Assembly (NCBI RefSeq): GCF_900099685.1
Contig: NZ_FNDW01000002.1
Location: forward strand, 124,001 to 188,000
Length of the DNA: 64,000 nt
DNA from: Chryseobacterium taeanense
GTDB taxonomy: Bacteria; Bacteroidota; Bacteroidia; Flavobacteriales; Weeksellaceae
Reading direction: 5' to 3'
Position numbers and translations under genes: made by a program. Position 1 is the first letter of the stretch. The number at the start of each line of letters is the position of its first letter. Below, piece after piece: positions 62,385 to 64,000 of the stretch. Below the pieces are notes generated by a model. It was given only the letters and a program-made list of their open reading frames with translations. It made no database searches and was not told where the DNA came from.

Positions 62385-63420
62385 CAGTAAACAGCATCCT
62401 CACAGAAGGTATAATCCGCTTTTGGACGAATGGATTTTGGTTTCTCCCCAACGCGCAAAAAGGCCTTGGCAGGGACAGACTGAAAAGTCCTTAGAAGAAA
62501 AACTTCCGCATTATGATCCTGAATGTTACCTGTGCTCTGGGAATGTTCGCGTGAATGGTCAGAGGAATCCGGATTATAAAGGAGTGTACGTTTTCGATAA
62601 TGATTTTGGGTCTTTGCTCAACGAACAAGTTGAATTCTCTGAAGATCATTCAGATTTTTTCACCATCAGACCGGAACGTGGAATTAACCGGGTAATCTGT
62701 TTCTCGGAAAACCATAGTCTTACACTACCGGAAATGGAAGTAAAAGATATAGAAAAGGTTGTGGATACGTGGCAACAACAATACGAGGAACTCGGAAGTC
62801 AAGATTTTATCAACCATGTTCAGATATTTGAAAATAAAGGGCAGGTTATGGGTTGCAGCAATCCTCACCCGCACGGGCAGATCTGGGCGCAGTCATCTAT
62901 TCCTTCTGCTGTGGTAAGAACGCAGGAAAACCTTAGATTTTATTTTGAGAAAACCGGAAGATCACTTTTAGAAGATTACCTAAAAAAAGAGTTGGAGGCA
63001 GATGAAAGGATTATTCTTGAAAACGAAAATTTTGCAGCATTGGTTCCTTTCTGGGCAGTGTGGCCATATGAAACGATGATTATCAGTAAAAGAAAAATAG
63101 GTAATATACTTCAGTTTTCGGAAGGAGAAAAAAGATGGTTTGCAGAGATTATAAAAGATCTTACAACGAAGTATGATAATCTTTTTGAAACATCATTTCC
63201 TTATTCCGCAGGCATTCACCAGACTCCGACAGATGGTCTGGCACATCCCGAATGGCATTTTCATATGCATTTTTATCCGCCGCTGCTGCGAAGTGCCGAA
63301 GTGAAAAAATTTATGGTAGGCTATGAAATGCTTGCCGAAGCACAGAGAGACATTACTCCAGAACAGAGTGCAGAAATTCTGAAGAATCTTTCAACGGTAC
63401 ATTATAAAAGTAGAAACTAA
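62368..63420 (+). CDS. galT: Galactose-1-phosphate uridylyltransferase
   Basis: Leloir-pathway enzyme, 350 aa, exchanging uridylyl between UDP-glucose and galactose-1-phosphate. The HIT-family active site is SNPHPHGQIW, the second His being the covalent nucleophile. CYLCSGN matches the zinc-binding Cys pair, and RRYNPLLDEWILVSPQRAKRPWQGQ is the canonical N-terminus. The C-terminal half has HPEWHFHMHFYPPLLRS. It overlaps the galK stop by 17 bases. A UDP-galactose epimerase gene is not present in the window and could be elsewhere. A bidirectional terminator follows. Confidence 0.95.
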   Translation: MSSAFDSKQHPHRRYNPLLDEWILVSPQRAKRPWQGQTEKSLEEKLPHYDPECYLCSGNVRVNGQRNPDYKGVYVFDNDFGSLLNEQVEFSEDHSDFFTIRPERGINRVICFSENHSLTLPEMEVKDIEKVVDTWQQQYEELGSQDFINHVQIFENKGQVMGCSNPHPHGQIWAQSSIPSAVVRTQENLRFYFEKTGRSLLEDYLKKELEADERIILENENFAALVPFWAVWPYETMIISKRKIGNILQFSEGEKRWFAEIIKDLTTKYDNLFETSFPYSAGIHQTPTDGLAHPEWHFHMHFYPPLLRSAEVKKFMVGYEMLAEAQRDITPEQSAEILKNLSTVHYKSRN

Positions 63421-63528
63421 ATTTTTATTAGTAAGAAGTTAAGATTTAGAAATATAACTTAATAGTCTTCATAAAATCAATATCTTGATTCTTCACTTTA
63501 AAAGCTTTATTAAACATTAAAACAAAAA

Positions 63529-63561
63529 AATAAGAGAACCCTTGTAAAGAGTTCTCTTATT
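63529..63561. terminator. Bidirectional terminator after galT
   Basis: AATAAGAGAAC and GTTCTCTTATT form a perfect eleven-pair stem with an 11-base loop. An A-run lies on the left side (63523-63530), giving a T-run for the opposite gene. It separates galT from the minus-strand gene ending at 63588. Confidence 0.88.
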
Positions 63562-63587
63562 CCTAATACTATTTGAAACAATTTGTA

Positions 63588-64000
63588 TTAATTCAATTCG
63601 TCCAGATTTTCAAATCTTGCGTAAGAAGATTTCAGGTGATGAAGATGGTCAGAAACAACCTGTGCGCTTTGCGGTGTTAGATCTCCGCTATCCAGCGCAT
63701 CCTGATAAGCATCAATAGCTGCTTTTTCTCCGAAGACAACATTTCCCAATGTAGATTCGTCTTTATCGCCGCTTAATGAATTTTTTACATCGATCCACGC
63801 TCTGTGTAATGCTCCCGCAGTACTTGTTGTATTATCTGCATTTCCTCCACATTCATTGATTAACCTGATAAGATCAGATTTCATAGTCTGAGATTGGGAA
63901 ACCATTTGGTCATAATCAGCTTTCAAAGTAGAATGTGTATCCCATACTTTGTCCTCAACTTTAGAAAATCCTTCAATTCTGTCATTCGTAATGTTTAGCA
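63588..64000 (-). CDS. DUF2383/PA2169-type helical bundle protein, 5' end outside the window
   Basis: The minus-strand frame is open from the right edge, so the gene begins beyond 64000; the TTG at 63926 lies in the middle and is not its start. The visible about 136 residues (NDRIEGFSKVEDKVWDTHS...ARFENLDELN) are strongly helical and resemble the DUF2383 / PA2169 four-helix-bundle family (ferritin-like). Family-like segments are ALHRAWIDVKNSLSG and VVFGEKAAIDAYQDALDSGD. Such proteins are usually stress-associated, with no known enzymatic role. There is no apparent connection to sugar use. Confidence 0.78.
   Translation of the reverse strand, partial: LNITNDRIEGFSKVEDKVWDTHSTLKADYDQMVSQSQTMKSDLIRLINECGGNADNTTSTAGALHRAWIDVKNSLSGDKDESTLGNVVFGEKAAIDAYQDALDSGDLTPQSAQVVSDHLHHLKSSYARFENLDELN

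Overview
The window is a single long carbohydrate-utilisation region from a low-GC Bacteroidota, most likely a Flavobacteriia of the Chryseobacterium type (Weeksellaceae). This rests on the lipoprotein and signal-peptide style (many secreted enzymes end their signal with AQ), a type IX secretion (T9SS) C-terminal domain on one enzyme, Bacteroidota promoter boxes of the TAnnTTTG type, the near absence of Shine-Dalgarno sites, and a NUDIX-family sugar regulator. The species call is inference.

Layout. 1-4.3 kb: hexuronate catabolism (uxaC, kdgK, eda, ExuT-like permease) as a tight operon running in from the left edge. 4.3-30.9 kb: a nearly all-plus-strand run of secreted glycan enzymes: GH95, two GH43, a double CE1 esterase, GH31, three related GH43-CBM6 enzymes with a GH27 between them, GH97, a SASA/CE20-type esterase, GH115 and a T9SS-secreted GH30. 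31.4-43.3 kb: GH3 and GH51, then araB-araD-araA, a mutarotase lipoprotein and a sodium/sugar symporter, closed by a terminator. 43.4-48.7 kb: a housekeeping/regulatory island: Crp/Fnr regulator, SDR epimerase, DEDDh exonuclease, CBS-DUF294 protein, a 21-bp minisatellite and the NUDIX regulator. 49.2-59.4 kb: GH127, a second SASA esterase, a GPH symporter, GH10, a signal-less GH43 and GH67. 59.5-64 kb: a secreted protein of unknown role, an AraC regulator, galK-galT and a partial DUF2383-type protein.

Together the enzymes fit the dismantling of a heavily decorated glucuronoarabinoxylan: endo-cleavage (GH10, GH30), removal of arabinose (GH43, GH51, GH127), methylglucuronate (GH67, GH115), galactose (GH27, GH97, probably L-galactose by GH95), alpha-xylose (GH31), ferulate and acetate (CE1, SASA), then xylosidases (GH3, GH43). 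Liberated arabinose, uronate and galactose each have a catabolic or uptake module in the window. Xylose isomerase/xylulokinase, uxuA/uxuB and any SusC/SusD pair are not in the window.

The most useful new observation is a 21-bp imperfect palindrome (TAAGTGT-N7-ACATTTA) found upstream of six genes or operons (the CE1 esterase, GH3, araB, the NUDIX gene itself, GH127 and galK), which I infer to be the operator of the NUDIX/AraR-like regulator. Several families of dispersed hairpin repeats sit between the genes.
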